38,395 nucleotides of DNA from Gnetum montanum. Taxonomy: Eukaryota > Streptophyta > Gnetopsida > Gnetales > Gnetaceae. The stretch is from assembly GCA_015680685.1 (NCBI GenBank), contig MNCI01005581.1:57909-96303 (forward strand), written 5' to 3'. Shown piece after piece: positions 1 to 10,329 of the stretch. The notes beneath the pieces were generated by a model. It saw nothing but the letters and a program-made list of their open reading frames with translations, had not been told where the DNA came from and ran no database searches. Both the position numbers and the translations under genes were made by a program. Position 1 is the first letter of the stretch; each line of letters opens with the position of its first letter.

Positions 1-240
1 GTCAAAGAAGGCAAATATCCAGCACACATCCAACTCATGCACAACTATCCAACACAGATACATTGAACTTGGTCAAAGAAGGCAAATATCCAGCACACAT
101 CCAACTTGTGCACAACTATCCAACACAGATACATTGAACCTGGTCAAAGAATGCAACTATCCAGCACACATCCAACTTGTGCCAACTATCCAGCATAGAG
201 ACATTAAACCTGGTCAAAGAATGCAACTATCCAGCACCTG
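1..240 (+). repeat. 71-bp tandem repeat, about 3.4 copies
   Basis: The word GTCAAAGAA recurs at 2 bases or less from positions 1, 72, 143 and 213, giving periods of 71, 71 and 70 bp. Copies share 'atccagcacacatccaact' and 'cagatacattgaacctgg' with a few substitutions, and the last copy is cut short. The array ends about 10 bp before the TATA box at 250, the position of U3 enhancer repeats in plant LTRs. The array may begin outside the window. Confidence 0.9.
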
Positions 241-249
241 GCCCAACCC

Positions 250-257
250 TATAAATA
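250..257 (+). promoter_or_regulatory. TATA box of the truncated LTR
   Basis: TATAAATA follows the end of the 71-bp repeats directly and sits in the context CCCTATAAATACCC. The same core and flanks are found, on the minus strand, in both LTRs of the giant element. Transcription would start near 280-290. Confidence 0.6.
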
Positions 258-926
258 CCCTGTCAATTCACATAAACTAGCAAAACAATTGGGAGGAAAA
301 AAATTGGAAAGATTGGCAATTCTGAAGGAGGACAGAATTTACGATCCTTGGGCGCTCCACACACTTAACTCTTGGCATCCAAGAATTTCTCACCTCCATC
401 ATCACATCATCATGTCGTTGCATCATATCATCCTAGGGCTAGGCATTTGACTTGCCATCCACACGTGTGCAACTACACTTTGACTGGTGCATATTCCAAT
501 TTAAACAATACAATACAGTTTCATTATTGCCTTCCATTTACATTATTTACTTTGGTTTATGCTTTTTTTACAATATATCTCTATTTATGCTTTATTTATA
601 GTTTAGTACACTCTATTTACATTTCGTGTCGTTGTTTGCATTCCGTTTACATCCCGTTTACACCGTTTATGATAACCCCAACGCTAGCCGTAGCTTACGC
701 TTGGGGAAGTCCTTGGTTGATTTACATGCAAACCATCCAAGGCACTCTACCTTAGTTCCATTTTCCAACTTTCCCTCAAGTGAAGGCAAGGTCAGCTGTG
801 GCTGCCCAACGATCTCTCGGTGTCTGTTTCCCTTCCAGCCTTACACCGACGATTTAAGTTAGTACACTAAACTCATGAAATTGTGAGTTCAACTCCTTCT
901 AGTTCTACTATTTTCAAAATATAGTG

Positions 927-1060
927 GGTGTTAGAACCCAAATAAGTGAAACATAGATACATCCTAAAATTTATAAAATTTTATAACTCAATGCTACCTA
1001 GTAAATCAAACTTGTAACCTAGGGTTACTAGGCCAAGACTCATATCACTAGACTAACACC
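927..1060 (-). mobile_element. short tRNA-like (SINE-like) element, copy 1
   Basis: A 134-bp unit bounded by GGTGTTAG and CTAACACC, an 8-bp inverted terminal repeat. Read on the minus strand it starts 'ggtgttagtctagtgatatg', which resembles a tRNA box A. About 35 bases later it has 'ggttacaagtttgattt', which resembles a box B/T-arm (consensus GGTTCRANNCC). Related copies lie at 1107-1241, 1301-1445 and, inverted, at 1664-1801. Box A plus box B is the mark of a tRNA-derived SINE. Terminal inverted repeats are not usual for SINEs, so a MITE that captured a tRNA-like core is the alternative. Confidence 0.6.
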
Positions 1061-1106
1061 TCATTGTTCTTATTACTTTAATATATTAAAATAATTATTA
1101 AGGGGA

Positions 1107-1241
1107 GGTGTTAGAACCAAAAATAATTGAAATATCAGTACATCCCAAGATTTATAAATGTTTATAACTCAATGCGACCTAGTAGAATTGAACATGTGAT
1201 CTGAGGTTACCAAGCCAAAACCATACTACTAGGTTAACACT
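1107..1241 (-). mobile_element. short tRNA-like element, copy 2
   Basis: Same unit as at 927-1060 and in the same direction. It begins GGTGTTAGAACC and ends AGGTTAACACT, and keeps the 'tttataactcaatgc' and 'gaggttaccaagcc' blocks. The two units are 180 bp apart start to start, separated by an AT-rich linker. Confidence 0.6.
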
Positions 1242-1300
1242 TCATTATTAATAATTATTAAGTAAGCACATAATCTTAGTCTTTGCATATAAGTTACAAA

Positions 1301-1445
1301 GGTTTTGAAACCTAAAATAATTGTTATATAGGTGTACCTCAAAATATATAGTGAAATTAGAACTTTATAACTTAGCATTGCTAACCAAAATTGACCCATG
1401 ACTTAGAGATTTTAGATCAAGAGTCTTACCATTAAGTTAACATGT
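1301..1445 (-). mobile_element. short tRNA-like element, copy 3 (most diverged)
   Basis: The ends have decayed to GGTTTTGAAACC and AAGTTAACATG. The internal words 'ggtgtacctcaaaat', 'actttataacttagcattgct' and 'agatcaagagtcttacca' still align with the other copies in order. It is an older copy of the same family in the same direction. Confidence 0.5.
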
Positions 1446-1663
1446 CATCATTAGTCATAGTATGTAAACAATCATTCATATACACATAATACCCCCACCA
1501 TATGGTCCAATGAATATTAATCCATGTAACATGCATACATTAATTAATATTCTACAAATTTGGGAACCAAACATATACCATGAAGCATAGTGTATTCTTA
1601 ATGCATATAAGAGTTTCACAATCATAGCTATGTTATTTTGAAAAAAAAAATATGTAACAATGA

Positions 1664-1801
1664 AGTGTTATCCTAGTGATATGGGTCTTGGCTTCATAAC
1701 CTTAGGTTACAAGTTAAATTCTACTAGGTGTTACTAAGTTATAAACTTCTATAAATCTTAAGGTGTACCTATGTTTCACTTAATTTGGATTTCAATAACA
1801 T
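1664..1801 (+). mobile_element. short tRNA-like element, copy 4 (inverted)
   Basis: This copy matches the reverse complement of copy 1: 'agtgttatcctagtgatatg', 'gtcttggctt', 'ccttaggttacaagtt', 'gtacctatgtttcactt', ending 'caataaca'. The tRNA-like box A and box B therefore read on the plus strand here. With copies 1-3 it makes a large imperfect inverted repeat of about 875 bp. Confidence 0.6.
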
Positions 1802-1815
1802 CCCTCCCCCACACA

Positions 1816-1840
1816 ACCCCACCCCACCCCACCCCACCCC
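1816..1840. repeat. (ACCCC)5 microsatellite
   Basis: Five perfect ACCCC units lie just downstream of the inverted short element, in an otherwise AT-rich region, flanked by other C-rich runs. Confidence 0.95.
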
Positions 1841-2559
1841 ATTCCTACCTCCCCAAAAAAAATTAGCAACCTTAAAACTTATTAGCTAGTCCCAAAATAA
1901 ATAACCAAGAGTTCACACATTCAAATCTAAAAACAATTATAACCATGGATGTTGGATCTAAAAATATTAATAATGAGTACATCACAAGCTTGACATTGAG
2001 TAGACATTAGTGAAAAAATATATATGGGAAGAAAAAAATTTTGGATTTTAGAACTATTTACATAGGTGAAAAATTTTACAATTGGTACATTGAAAAAATA
2101 AGTGAAGAAAATTAATTATTAGTAGGGAGGAAGGTCCCCATCCTAAAAAAATTTAGATCACTTTTCAACATCCATGCTTGAACTTAAAATAACAAAAGGA
2201 TTCATGATAGAAACTATGGCTTAATACCAAAATTCTAATATTTTGATGAAAGCAAGAAATTCGTACCACTTGCAAAATATCTTCACCGCATTGCTTATTA
2301 TTAATCTTATGTCGAGAATCTTAACCATCAACTATACCATTCTTGTTGACATTAGTTTTAATCATTGAGTTAACAGTATTATTGTCAAATAACAAAAAAT
2401 TTCTCATATTAGTTATCTATATAGGTTGCTTAATACTTTGTCTAATACTAGTAGAAATATGCATAGAAGCTTCTGTCTTCTTTGGATTCACTATTACCAT
2501 TTAATCATTTTTATTGTTGATATTAACTTGATTTTTCATATCTTAAAATTTAACACATT
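1841..2559. other. AT-rich stretch without a recognised feature
   Basis: No ORF or familiar repeat is visible. On the minus strand the part from about 2400 to 2560 may be the low-complexity (Asn/Lys-rich) C-terminal part of the adjacent LINE ORF1, but nothing diagnostic remains. Confidence 0.4.
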
Positions 2560-3310
2560 TTTTTGTTTACAATTTCTTTTCTTAAGCAAAAAATGAAGTG
2601 TTAAACAAATGTTCTTCACAATGATAAAAGTTACAAGAATTATAAAGGCTATAATATGTAATTAACTTAATATAAGTCTTTTCTCTTTTTACAATACCAA
2701 TTCCTTTTTATGATTAATAAGGTTGGTTTCAACAAAATTTCATCTATGAAAGCCAAACATTGTAGAAATATAACCTATATGCTTCATGGGACTAATAAGA
2801 CTAACAATTTTCTACTCAACTTTCTAAAAAATCAACAGAAGATTATATAACTTGACAAAACATGGAACTTTAGCATATTCTTCACATTGGACATCAAAAT
2901 CTAGAGCCCACTTATGAATAATCAACACTACATGTTTATGTATAAAAGATCCGATATCTAGGGCACATTGCACAATGAAAGCATTACATAACTTAACAAG
3001 ACTAGAAAAAAAGATAGAATAATACCTAGCATGAAGGGCTTGGATGTTATGTTTTTTCATCACATCATTCAACTATAAAACAAAATTTTGATTATGAGGT
3101 AGGAAACCAAAAATTTGAACAAACACATATTGTGATGAAAGTTTAGCAACAAAATTGGGTGTCTTAGTTATATCAAAACATTAAAAGAAGGAGTCATACT
3201 TTTTTTCTTACCAACTTGTAAGTCTACATTTTGAGAATTAATAGAAAATTTTCCTTTAATAAATGAAGCAAAAATTTTAACATTGGGGGAAGAATATGGA
3301 AGTGGCATTC
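2560..3310 (-). pseudogene. LINE ORF1 (gag-like, DUF4283 plus zinc knuckle) remnant
   Basis: The longest open piece (2824-3072, 82 codons) reads 'IGSFIHKHVVLIIHKWALDF' followed by 'AKVPCFVKLYNLLLIF'. This matches the plant LINE ORF1 domain DUF4283, whose core is about 'hpl.l..W.p.F', 'vPvWVrLpnLPl.fW'. Continuing past a stop, 'SLISPMKHIGYIST' fits the domain's 'iG..iG...D..T' tail. Around 2590-2650 the frame 'YNSCNFYHCEEHL' resembles a worn CCHC knuckle of the 'PFrCrkC...GH...C' type. ORF1 proteins of plant L1 elements bind the element's RNA. Several stops make this a dead copy. No matching ORF2 follows it on the minus strand, so it is not clear that it belongs to the LINE at 4008-27275. Confidence 0.5.
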
Positions 3311-4007
3311 TAGAGAAATCGAATCTATTAGAGAAAAATCAAAGAAATCAAATTTGCTAAAACTATCAAATAAACTAAAAAATAAATAAATTTATTAGAA
3401 AAACATCAAATCCAAATAAATACATTATAAAAAATATTAATCAAAACAAAATAATGTTAGTAGTTCAAATGTGTAAAAGACATACCAAATAAAGTCCTAG
3501 GACACTACATTTAAACCTCTACTTGATGTCAATAATCTTATCTTATTTTGGCCTATTAATATCCCTCACATTTTCCTAACCTGACAACATCTATCTTCCT
3601 TATCAAGTCTAATTTTTCATAATAGAATTTATCATGCTTTATTAAGTCTATTTAATAAAATTTGAAGCGAAGGTGTTGAATCCCAAAAAATGAATAATAA
3701 TATTTAAAAGATTTAAAGTGCATCAAATCATTGAAGAGAAAGTCTAAAGAAAAAGTCCAACAAATTTAGGGATGCCTTTCTACTTTTTCATCCTTACAAC
3801 TAATCCTAAAAAATCTCCCCTTTAGGGCAGGAAAAGGATTAGGCCTTACCCTTATTTAAATAAAGAACACATAGTAACAAAAGCTAAAAACTTCCCTTCT
3901 TAGAGTCCTCAAAAAAATTGATACTATACAAAACAAATTAATTATTTAGCTTTCACTAGGAGCTTTTTTACATAAAGTTATAAATGAAAAGTGACACCTT
4001 TAAAAAT
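3311..4007. other. AT-rich interval between two LINE fragments
   Basis: No coding frame is visible. It may contain the 5' leader of the ORF1 fragment and non-element DNA. There is no clear target duplication or LINE tail apart from the poly-T run at its right edge. Confidence 0.35.
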
Positions 4008-4019
4008 GTTTTTTTTTTA
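4008..4019 (-). repeat. poly(T) on plus strand, probable LINE poly(A) tail
   Basis: A run of ten T, followed on the minus strand by non-LINE sequence, about 180 bp after the zinc-finger motif. This is the expected place for the 3' tail of a minus-strand LINE. I found no target duplication to confirm it. Confidence 0.4.
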
Positions 4020-4189
4020 CACCTAAAGAAAGGTCATAGTTATACTCTTGCTATCACAAAGTTGACACGTAAGCTTCCAAATAGAGTAGAGAATAAGTGG
4101 TTGAAGATAATTATAAATCCAAAGAAATGAAGTAGACAAAGTAAGCTAATTATCAAGAATGTTTTCATTGATGCCTGGTTAAAAGTTGT

Positions 4190-4400
4190 TACAAATTCTA
4201 GATATCCATTTCCAAACATGCTAAGCAACAAGACACAAAAAAATCATGAGAAAATGAGTGTTCACTTCTACAAAGAGGACATTGAGGAGAAACATTTCTC
4301 ATATGTTTAAGACAAGTATCAATAGGAAGACCTTGATGAATATGGCATGATAAAAAATACAAATTTTAGAAAATGTAGGAACTCTCCAAATATCTTTCAT
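4190..4400 (-). pseudogene. zf-RVT zinc-binding region of LINE ORF2
   Basis: Read in one minus-strand frame, the segment gives 'LPIDTCLKHMRNVSPQCPLC', then a His-rich stretch 'SEHSFSHDFF', then 'SCCLACLEM'. This is the CPxC...E..H.f..C..a pattern of the zf-RVT domain found after the RT of plant L1 elements. Upstream, 'WRVPTFSKICIFYH' fits the domain's 'iW....p.kik.f.w' opening. The exact ends are approximate. Confidence 0.6.
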
Positions 4401-5149
4401 TTTTTTCATCCAAAAATGCAATTTTAATTTCATTTTCCAGGCCTTATTCAATTTGTTATACTTAAAATAATTTTTTATAATAATCTCATAAGCAACTTCT
4501 AAATTAAAATAAAAAACATATTTGTCCTGTTCCCAACAAATATTTGAAAAAGCCTAATGCAAATTGTTGTTAACATTCAATAAATTCTCAAATGAGAAAT
4601 TAATTTTTCAAAATTATTTTTCTTCTTTCTATTCAAATCATAAAGGCTAGAAGCTTCATTCCAAATAATCCATCTATCATACATACATAAACAAGAAAAT
4701 GTAGTGACACAAATTCTACTCCAAGTGATATACAATCTGGATGCAATAGTATCCCAAGTTCCTTTATTAAAAGAAAGCCTACATGGGATAATTTTCTTAA
4801 GCATATCTTTTGATATTGTAATATGATTTAAATTTAAATATTTACTAAGTTTGCACCATGTTTTTCAAATTTATTTAAGAATTGAAGAAATGGCTTAAGA
4901 AAAAAGTAGTTTAAAAAGTTATTAAAAGATCAACTATTATCGTTCTTAGGTCTTTCTTATATAAGTCTATTTTTAAAAAAGAACATACAAACATCATCTT
5001 CATTAATGCACTTTGCAATCCATTTTATTGCAACAGAAATACCTTGGTTATAATAATTAATAGGACCAAGTCCTCCATCTTTCTTACTGCTGGTATAAAT
5101 ATCCAAGAAACTATAGAAAAACATTCTCTATGTTACTTAGCGAATTGAA

Positions 5150-6150
5150 GAAATCAACAAATAATATAATTAATTCTACCATAAGAAGTTTTAGAAGAAG
5201 CCCAACAACTAGAGTAATAAATATGAGTTAATTGAAGTATTTTATTAATAACTAAAACTTTTCCAACAAGTGTAAGCTTTTTTTCTTTCCATTTATCAAG
5301 CCTCTTTTCAATTTTATCAACCACATAATTCCACAAAGTAGTAGGACTAGGCTCAAAAGAAAATGGTATTCTTAAAATTTTGAAGAAAATTTTTTTTAAT
5401 ATATTCTAAGGCTTAAAGCAAGCCACTCATCAATATTGTCATTATAATAAATAGCAAACTTTTGTCAATTAATCCACCACTCTAGCTAAAAAAGTATTGA
5501 TATGTTTGTGAAGAATTTTTATTTATTAAAAAAGAATCATTTGCAAAGTACATATTAATCAAAACATATCTTGATCATCAATTGAAACTTCCTTAATGAA
5601 ATTTCTTTGTAGATCATAATGCAAATTATATGAAAGAAAATCTAGAGCAAAAATAGAAAGATAGGAAGCTAGAGAACAATCTTGATGAACTAATTATTTA
5701 AGGGAAAAGGAATAACTTAATCCAAAATTAGTAGAAACTTAAGCATTAGCATTAGTAAGTAGGGTATGAACAAGTTGAATAAAATAATCAGCAAATCCTA
5801 GTTTATAGAGACAAGAAATAATGAAATTTCATTTAATCTTATCATATGCTTTGGCATAATCTATCTTAATAAAAACAATGTCTTGGTTAGTATCAAAAGT
5901 CCACTACATTATATCTAAAGCTAAAATAATATTATTTAAGATATGTCTACCTTTAACAAAACTAGTCTTCTTCCATTCAATATCTTCAACAATATCCCAA
6001 TGCTTCTTAAAAAATGTAATAAGAAAACCATTAAAACCTAGAGCTTTACCATATGCTAAACTAAAGGTCATTACTTTAACTTCTTCTATTGTAATTTCTA
6101 CTTCAAAAATACTTTTATGTGCTTCTATTATGAGATGAGAAATATGCATA
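5150..6150 (-). pseudogene. LINE reverse transcriptase domain, inactive
   Basis: Three family blocks appear in order on the minus strand. At 5904-6149: 'EEVKVMTFSLAYGKALGFNG' (consensus EEI..A...l...KAPGpDGf), 'FFKKHWDIV' and 'KTSFVKGRHILNNIILALDI' (qtaFvkGR.i.dnillahE). At about 5570-5700: 'LVHQDCSLASYLSIFALDFL', matching GvrQGcPLSPyLF.la.d.L, then 'YFANDSFL' at about 5530-5570. At 5154-5336: 'RLDKWKEKKLTLVGKVLVIN', matching rl..Wk.k.LSlaGR..lin. The catalytic FADD is FAND here, so one metal-binding Asp is lost. The enzyme would have copied LINE RNA at nicked DNA by target-primed reverse transcription. Confidence 0.75.
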
Positions 6151-7013
6151 CAAAAGGGTTGGAAGGATTCTTTGCTAAAATTTTTAGAAGAAAAAATTAA
6201 AGAAAATTCATTTGCTAAAAAATTGTTAATAGTCTTAGGATCTTTATTAATGAAATCATTTATATAAAGTAATTCTAATTTAGGTAATTACCTCTTTTCT
6301 TTTAGAAATTATAAAAATTCCTTACAAGGTTCATCTTTAATTTTTAGCCAACTCATGTAACTTTTATTAAGAGCATTTTTAACCTCAAAAGTATCCCAAC
6401 ATTGTTTACTATAATAATCTTTAGCCAAATATTTTTGAATTTCAAAATCAAAGATATTCTTGTTTAAAATATTTAGATTTGATTTATAAACTCTTCAAGA
6501 TCTTCATTAGCTTGATGCTTATGCTTAAAAAATTTCCTTCAAAATCATCTAGCATAATTTTTGACTCTATAAGTAGTTCACTACAACCATTTAATCCAAC
6601 CAATATCACTAATAGGCTTCTTTTTCTTTTTTCTTTTTTCTTTTTTTTTTGCATTCTATAAAGACTTTAAACATTTTTCCCACTAGGTCCTATGAACATA
6701 TTAGCATTCATACAAAAAAATGTCATGCTTTGAAAAGGATGAAAAATTAATATTAGAGAGAAAAATGCTAATAGGAAAATAATCTAATAAAGTAGCATGT
6801 GTATGCATATGCACTTCTACTTTTCTTATAGGCTTCCAAAAAGAAAGATTAGAGATGTAAAATCTATTAAGCTAACAATAAATTCTATTATTTTGTTATT
6901 GATAATTACACCAAGTATAATGTTTCTCATTTGAATAATATGTGAATAAAGAGCTCACATTAAAAAGAAAATATTTTTCTTTAAGATTATACAAATATTC
7001 TTTCTCTTAATAA

Positions 7014-7018
7014 GACAT
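7014..7018. repeat. target site duplication GACAT (left)
   Basis: GACAT immediately precedes the first base of the left LTR and is repeated exactly at 26795-26799, right after the last base of the other LTR. A 5-bp duplication is standard for Ty3/gypsy integration. Confidence 0.9.
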
Positions 7019-8746
7019 TGTAGTGACCGAAAACATCAGTAGCTAGAACGCTAAGGGGTTTGCAGGCACACAGCCTCAACCCCACCTCCACTCAAGGGCC
7101 TTTACTTGGAGACAAAGGTAGAGTGCCTTGGATGATCTTGATGATCAAACAAGGACTTTGCTAGCTATGATTAGGGTATCAGGTGCAACTGGGGGATGGC
7201 ATGGGTAGCCAAAATGCAAGCGCTAACATTGTCAGATAATGCTCAGTGTTCTAATGGTGTTCTCAGTAGTATTAAGGTAGCTAAGCTTGAGCGTAGTAGG
7301 GTTTCCTGGCATGATAATGATAGTGCAAGTGTGCAAAAAATGTGTAAAGTAGCAAAAAGTGTGAATGAAGTACTAAATGTCAAAGAAAATGCTTAAAATG
7401 CAATGGAGTTTAAGAGAAAGAAAGAATGGTACCATCCTAGATAGGAAGTGTAGAAATTACAAATGAGCTTTGTGAAGGTACGCAGTGTATAGACAAGTAC
7501 AATAGCATAGCCACAGTCTCTGAGGTGTCCCAAGATGAAGACTAATGTTCGCTACAAGGTCCATGCCTACTAGGTTGGCTACCACTGTGTTCTACGAGTT
7601 CATGGTGTGCTACAGTGTCGAATCAGATGCAGAGGTATTGCTAAGATGTTGATAAGCTCTTATGTGTGGATTGCTTAAGGTGCCTCAAGTGCCAAGTGGT
7701 ACTCTGAAATGCCAATTGCTACTTGGGTTCACTAGCCAAATGCTTTAAATGCCCACCACTAGAAAGAATTTTCAACCACTAGGGTGTGGAATGTGAGGGT
7801 ATTTATAGGCTTAGGGTTAGTGTGAAGCACGAAACAAGTGTCACATGACAAAGGGGTAGGTGGGGCTATGTTGACCTTTGCTACTCTCCTATTGGAGCAA
7901 TCGGTCCTACACTCTAGTATGCTCCACTGGAACCTAAGAGACTACCAAACTATGGCTATGCTACCAAGACTACGCATGCCAAGATTGTAATGTACTTGCA
8001 AATAGTGCAAAATAGTACAATTTGAAGGCTATGCTCTAGGACTACATTCTCCCCTCTCTCAAGTGGGATCGAGCATAGGTACAATTTTGGGACATAGGGG
8101 GTACAAGAAAGAGTGCAAGTTACTAATCGTGCTTGTTAGAGGAGTGCTGGAGCTAGAATGAAGGCCTATGTTGAGCTCTAGAAGCTTTTAGAGACAATTC
8201 CATGTTGCTATGCTAGCTACAGTCTATAGTGTAGCCCAATAGTTGGGCAATTCTTACAAAAATTAAAGTCCATTGCTGCTATGCTGGTGAGCATAGTAGG
8301 ATGGGATAGGGTGTAGCACGGATACTTAGAAAAGTCTAAAAAAAATTTCAATCCTTGCTCTTGCTATGCCAACTATGCTTGGGAGTGTAGCAAGAGGGAT
8401 AGCTTCAAGAGTTAGATCTACCAAATGCTCTTTCCATGCTAAGCTAGCTTGACGACTTCTTGCTTAGCACTAGTGTAAACTAGCTATCAAAGTGCTACTA
8501 TGCTAGAGAGTGTAGCAGGAGGAATGTGAGGGTAGCAAGACACTTAGAAAAATTTTTGCAACTACTATTTGACACTTAGGAAATTTTGTAAATCTAGTTC
8601 CGTGTTACATGCTATGTTGCCTACACTCCAGAGTGTAGCCCTAGTAGTGGGATCATGGGCCAAACACTTAGAAAACATTTACCTTGTGTTGACACCTAGA
8701 CAAATTTGCTATTAAAGTTTTGTTGCCTAAATTTGGTGGTGTTTCA
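7019..8746 (-). repeat. 3' LTR of the giant element (1728 bp)
   Basis: On the plus strand it starts TGTAGTGACCGA and ends GGTGGTGTTTCA, so it has TG...CA ends on both strands. It matches 25062-26794 along its full length, with many transitions. It carries the TATA box copy at 7800-7807 and several short palindromes (8216-8235, 8621-8638). As the downstream LTR it would supply polyadenylation. The 66-codon plus-strand frame at 7196-7396 lies in the LTR and is not a gene. Confidence 0.9.
7800..7807 (-). promoter_or_regulatory. TATA box in the 3' LTR
   Basis: The reverse complement reads CCTATAAATACCC, at the same relative place as in the 5' LTR. It marks the minus-strand polarity of the element. 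It is a copy of the promoter and need not drive anything from this end. Confidence 0.6.
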
Positions 8747-8760
8747 TTAGTCCCTCTTTG
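8747..8760 (-). promoter_or_regulatory. polypurine tract
   Basis: The reverse complement reads CAAAGAGGGACTAA and abuts the first base (TGAAACACC) of the LTR on the minus strand. A purine-rich tract at this place primes plus-strand DNA synthesis in LTR retroelements. Confidence 0.7.
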
Positions 8761-9010
8761 TTGACATTTGGAAGAGTGGCCTAAGAGACATCGACAAAGA
8801 ACTCAAAACACCACAGCAGATATGGCACCAACATCACTCATCAATACCTGATCAGATGATGCTTCACCAAGCTCAAGAGTGCTAAAGGTCATGGCATGTT
8901 GTAGGTAATGGGTGTAGGGAATTGTCTTGGAGATATCAAGGGACGATTTCAGATGCAAACAATGTATAATGCTATAAGATGCGGAGTTAGCACAACTGAC
9001 TATGATTAGG

Positions 9011-9140
9011 GCACTAAGGTGGCTTGTCACCAAATGATGGCCTCTCATCGAAGTACTTGTGAGTGAGCCTTCATCCATAGCACTAAGATGGCTTACCCTT
9101 GATATGTTGGCCTCTCTTTGGAGTGCTTATGAGAGGGCCA
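9011..9140. repeat. imperfect ~69-bp tandem duplication
   Basis: 'gcactaaggtggctt' at 9011 recurs as 'gcactaagatggctt' at 9080. Each is followed by 'atg/gttggcctctc', 'gaagtactt/ggagtgctt' and 'gagtgagcc/gagagggcc'. The copies differ by many substitutions, so the duplication is old. Confidence 0.75.
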
Positions 9141-10329
9141 TTACAAAATTAGCGTTGGACTGATTGTGAAATTATAGCTTTGCTAGATTTTTCATGAGGA
9201 TATGTTTTACGCTACTTTTTCTCTATCTTTTTGAGAAAAATGCTAGCTGCAAGATGCTCATCATTGAGTGGACTACATGCCATCCAACAGGATTTTCTTA
9301 AAGGCAACAACATTGTGTCTATAGGATAGGTGTTTCCTCCCTAGGATGAGTTGCATTACATCTACTTAGACTTTGACCAATCCACAAAGGCTTCCCATGG
9401 AACAAGTTGCATTACTTCTATTATGGGTCCTATAGTCAACTAAAAGAAGGGTGCCATATGCATTGGAGAAGCTTGTAAGGAAGGCGGGGAAATGTAAGAT
9501 AAAGGGGTGAATGCAAGTAGGCTATAGTAGGATAATAGGGAGCTACATTCTCAATCATCTTGGCAAGTCCAACTAAGCACTTCGAAGCAATGTGGTGCCT
9601 TGCCATTGTGATGAAACATGCTTTTGAACAACCACCTTTGGGGCTTCATCCTACAAACACAATGTAGAGAAGATAAGAAAACAACCACACAACATGTCAG
9701 ATAAGAGAAAAATACTATTTGGGAGGGCATTGCAAGTGCCATGAGTGCTAAACCAATTGCAAGAGCTTACACTACCAAAGTAGGAAGGCTAGTGTAGATG
9801 CTGGAGCCAAAAAGCTACAAAAGCTCTAGCAGCTAGCAAGGTGGCCAAGGGCAATGATGATGTAGGTGCTTGAGACTCCACACCAAGGATAGAAGCTTAG
9901 AGATCTAGCAAGATGGTGGGAAGCCACATTGTTGGATGTACTTCCAAGCCCAAGCAATGGTGAGGGCTAGAGGATTACAGTGCTATGACTAGGTCATAGT
10001 ACTGCTAGGACTCTAGCAAGTGGTGCTAATGGTGAGAGCCCCAATCACTAATGAAACACCCAAGGTCAACAATGCTATCAGCATAGCTTAGGGGTGGTAC
10101 TACTAGTGATGGTCACAGTAGCTCTAGAAGGTGAGGGCATCTCTAGAGGATCAGCAAAATGCCAAGGGTAGTGACACTGCAAATGTTCTAGAGGCTTTTT
10201 CTTGATGACATGAATTCCATTCTAGAACTACAACACCTCACCCCACCTAGCCCATCAAAATGTGGGTAGATGATGGAGGATTGCAAGTATTCACACTTTC
10301 TTGTCCATAAAATTGTGCATGTTGAACTG

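Larger units (their letters stand above)
1..870 (+). mobile_element. 3' part of an LTR (Tat-like), truncated by the window edge
   Basis: The segment has the layout of an LTR read on the plus strand: tandem repeats, then a TATA box at 250-257, then about 600 bp of R/U5-like sequence. Around 735-790 it contains 'ccaaggcactctacctt' followed by 'caagtgaaggc'. The U5 end of the giant minus-strand element (reverse complement of about 7090-7135) has nearly the same words in the same order, and the TATA contexts also match (CTATAAATACCCT). This suggests a divergent relative of the giant element in the opposite orientation. The 3' end is not sharp: I place it between about 850 and 890. No PBS or internal region follows, so it may be a solo or truncated LTR. 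The 127-residue reading frame inside it is not a gene. Confidence 0.5.
4008..7018 (-). mobile_element. L1-type LINE, 3' part (RT to tail), interrupted by the giant LTR element
   Basis: This is the minus-strand 3' portion of a non-LTR retrotransposon. From upstream to downstream it holds the reverse transcriptase (about 6150-5150), linker sequence and a zf-RVT-like zinc finger (about 4320-4190), and it ends in a run of ten T (4009-4018) that would be the poly(A) tail. The 5' part of the same LINE, with the endonuclease, resumes at 26795. The break is marked by GACAT at 7014-7018 and again at 26795-26799, so the LINE was present before the LTR element landed. Summed length is about 3.5 kb, close to a full L1 ORF2. 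Stops in every domain show that it is inactive. Confidence 0.7.

Noticed and set aside
1-240. CRISPR-like array
   Set aside because: The 71-bp units are contiguous and have no unique spacers. The context is plant nuclear DNA.
372-755. 127-codon plus-strand ORF
   Set aside because: It lies in the R/U5-like part of an LTR, is rich in Tyr/His/Phe/Cys from AT-rich DNA, and has no domain pattern.
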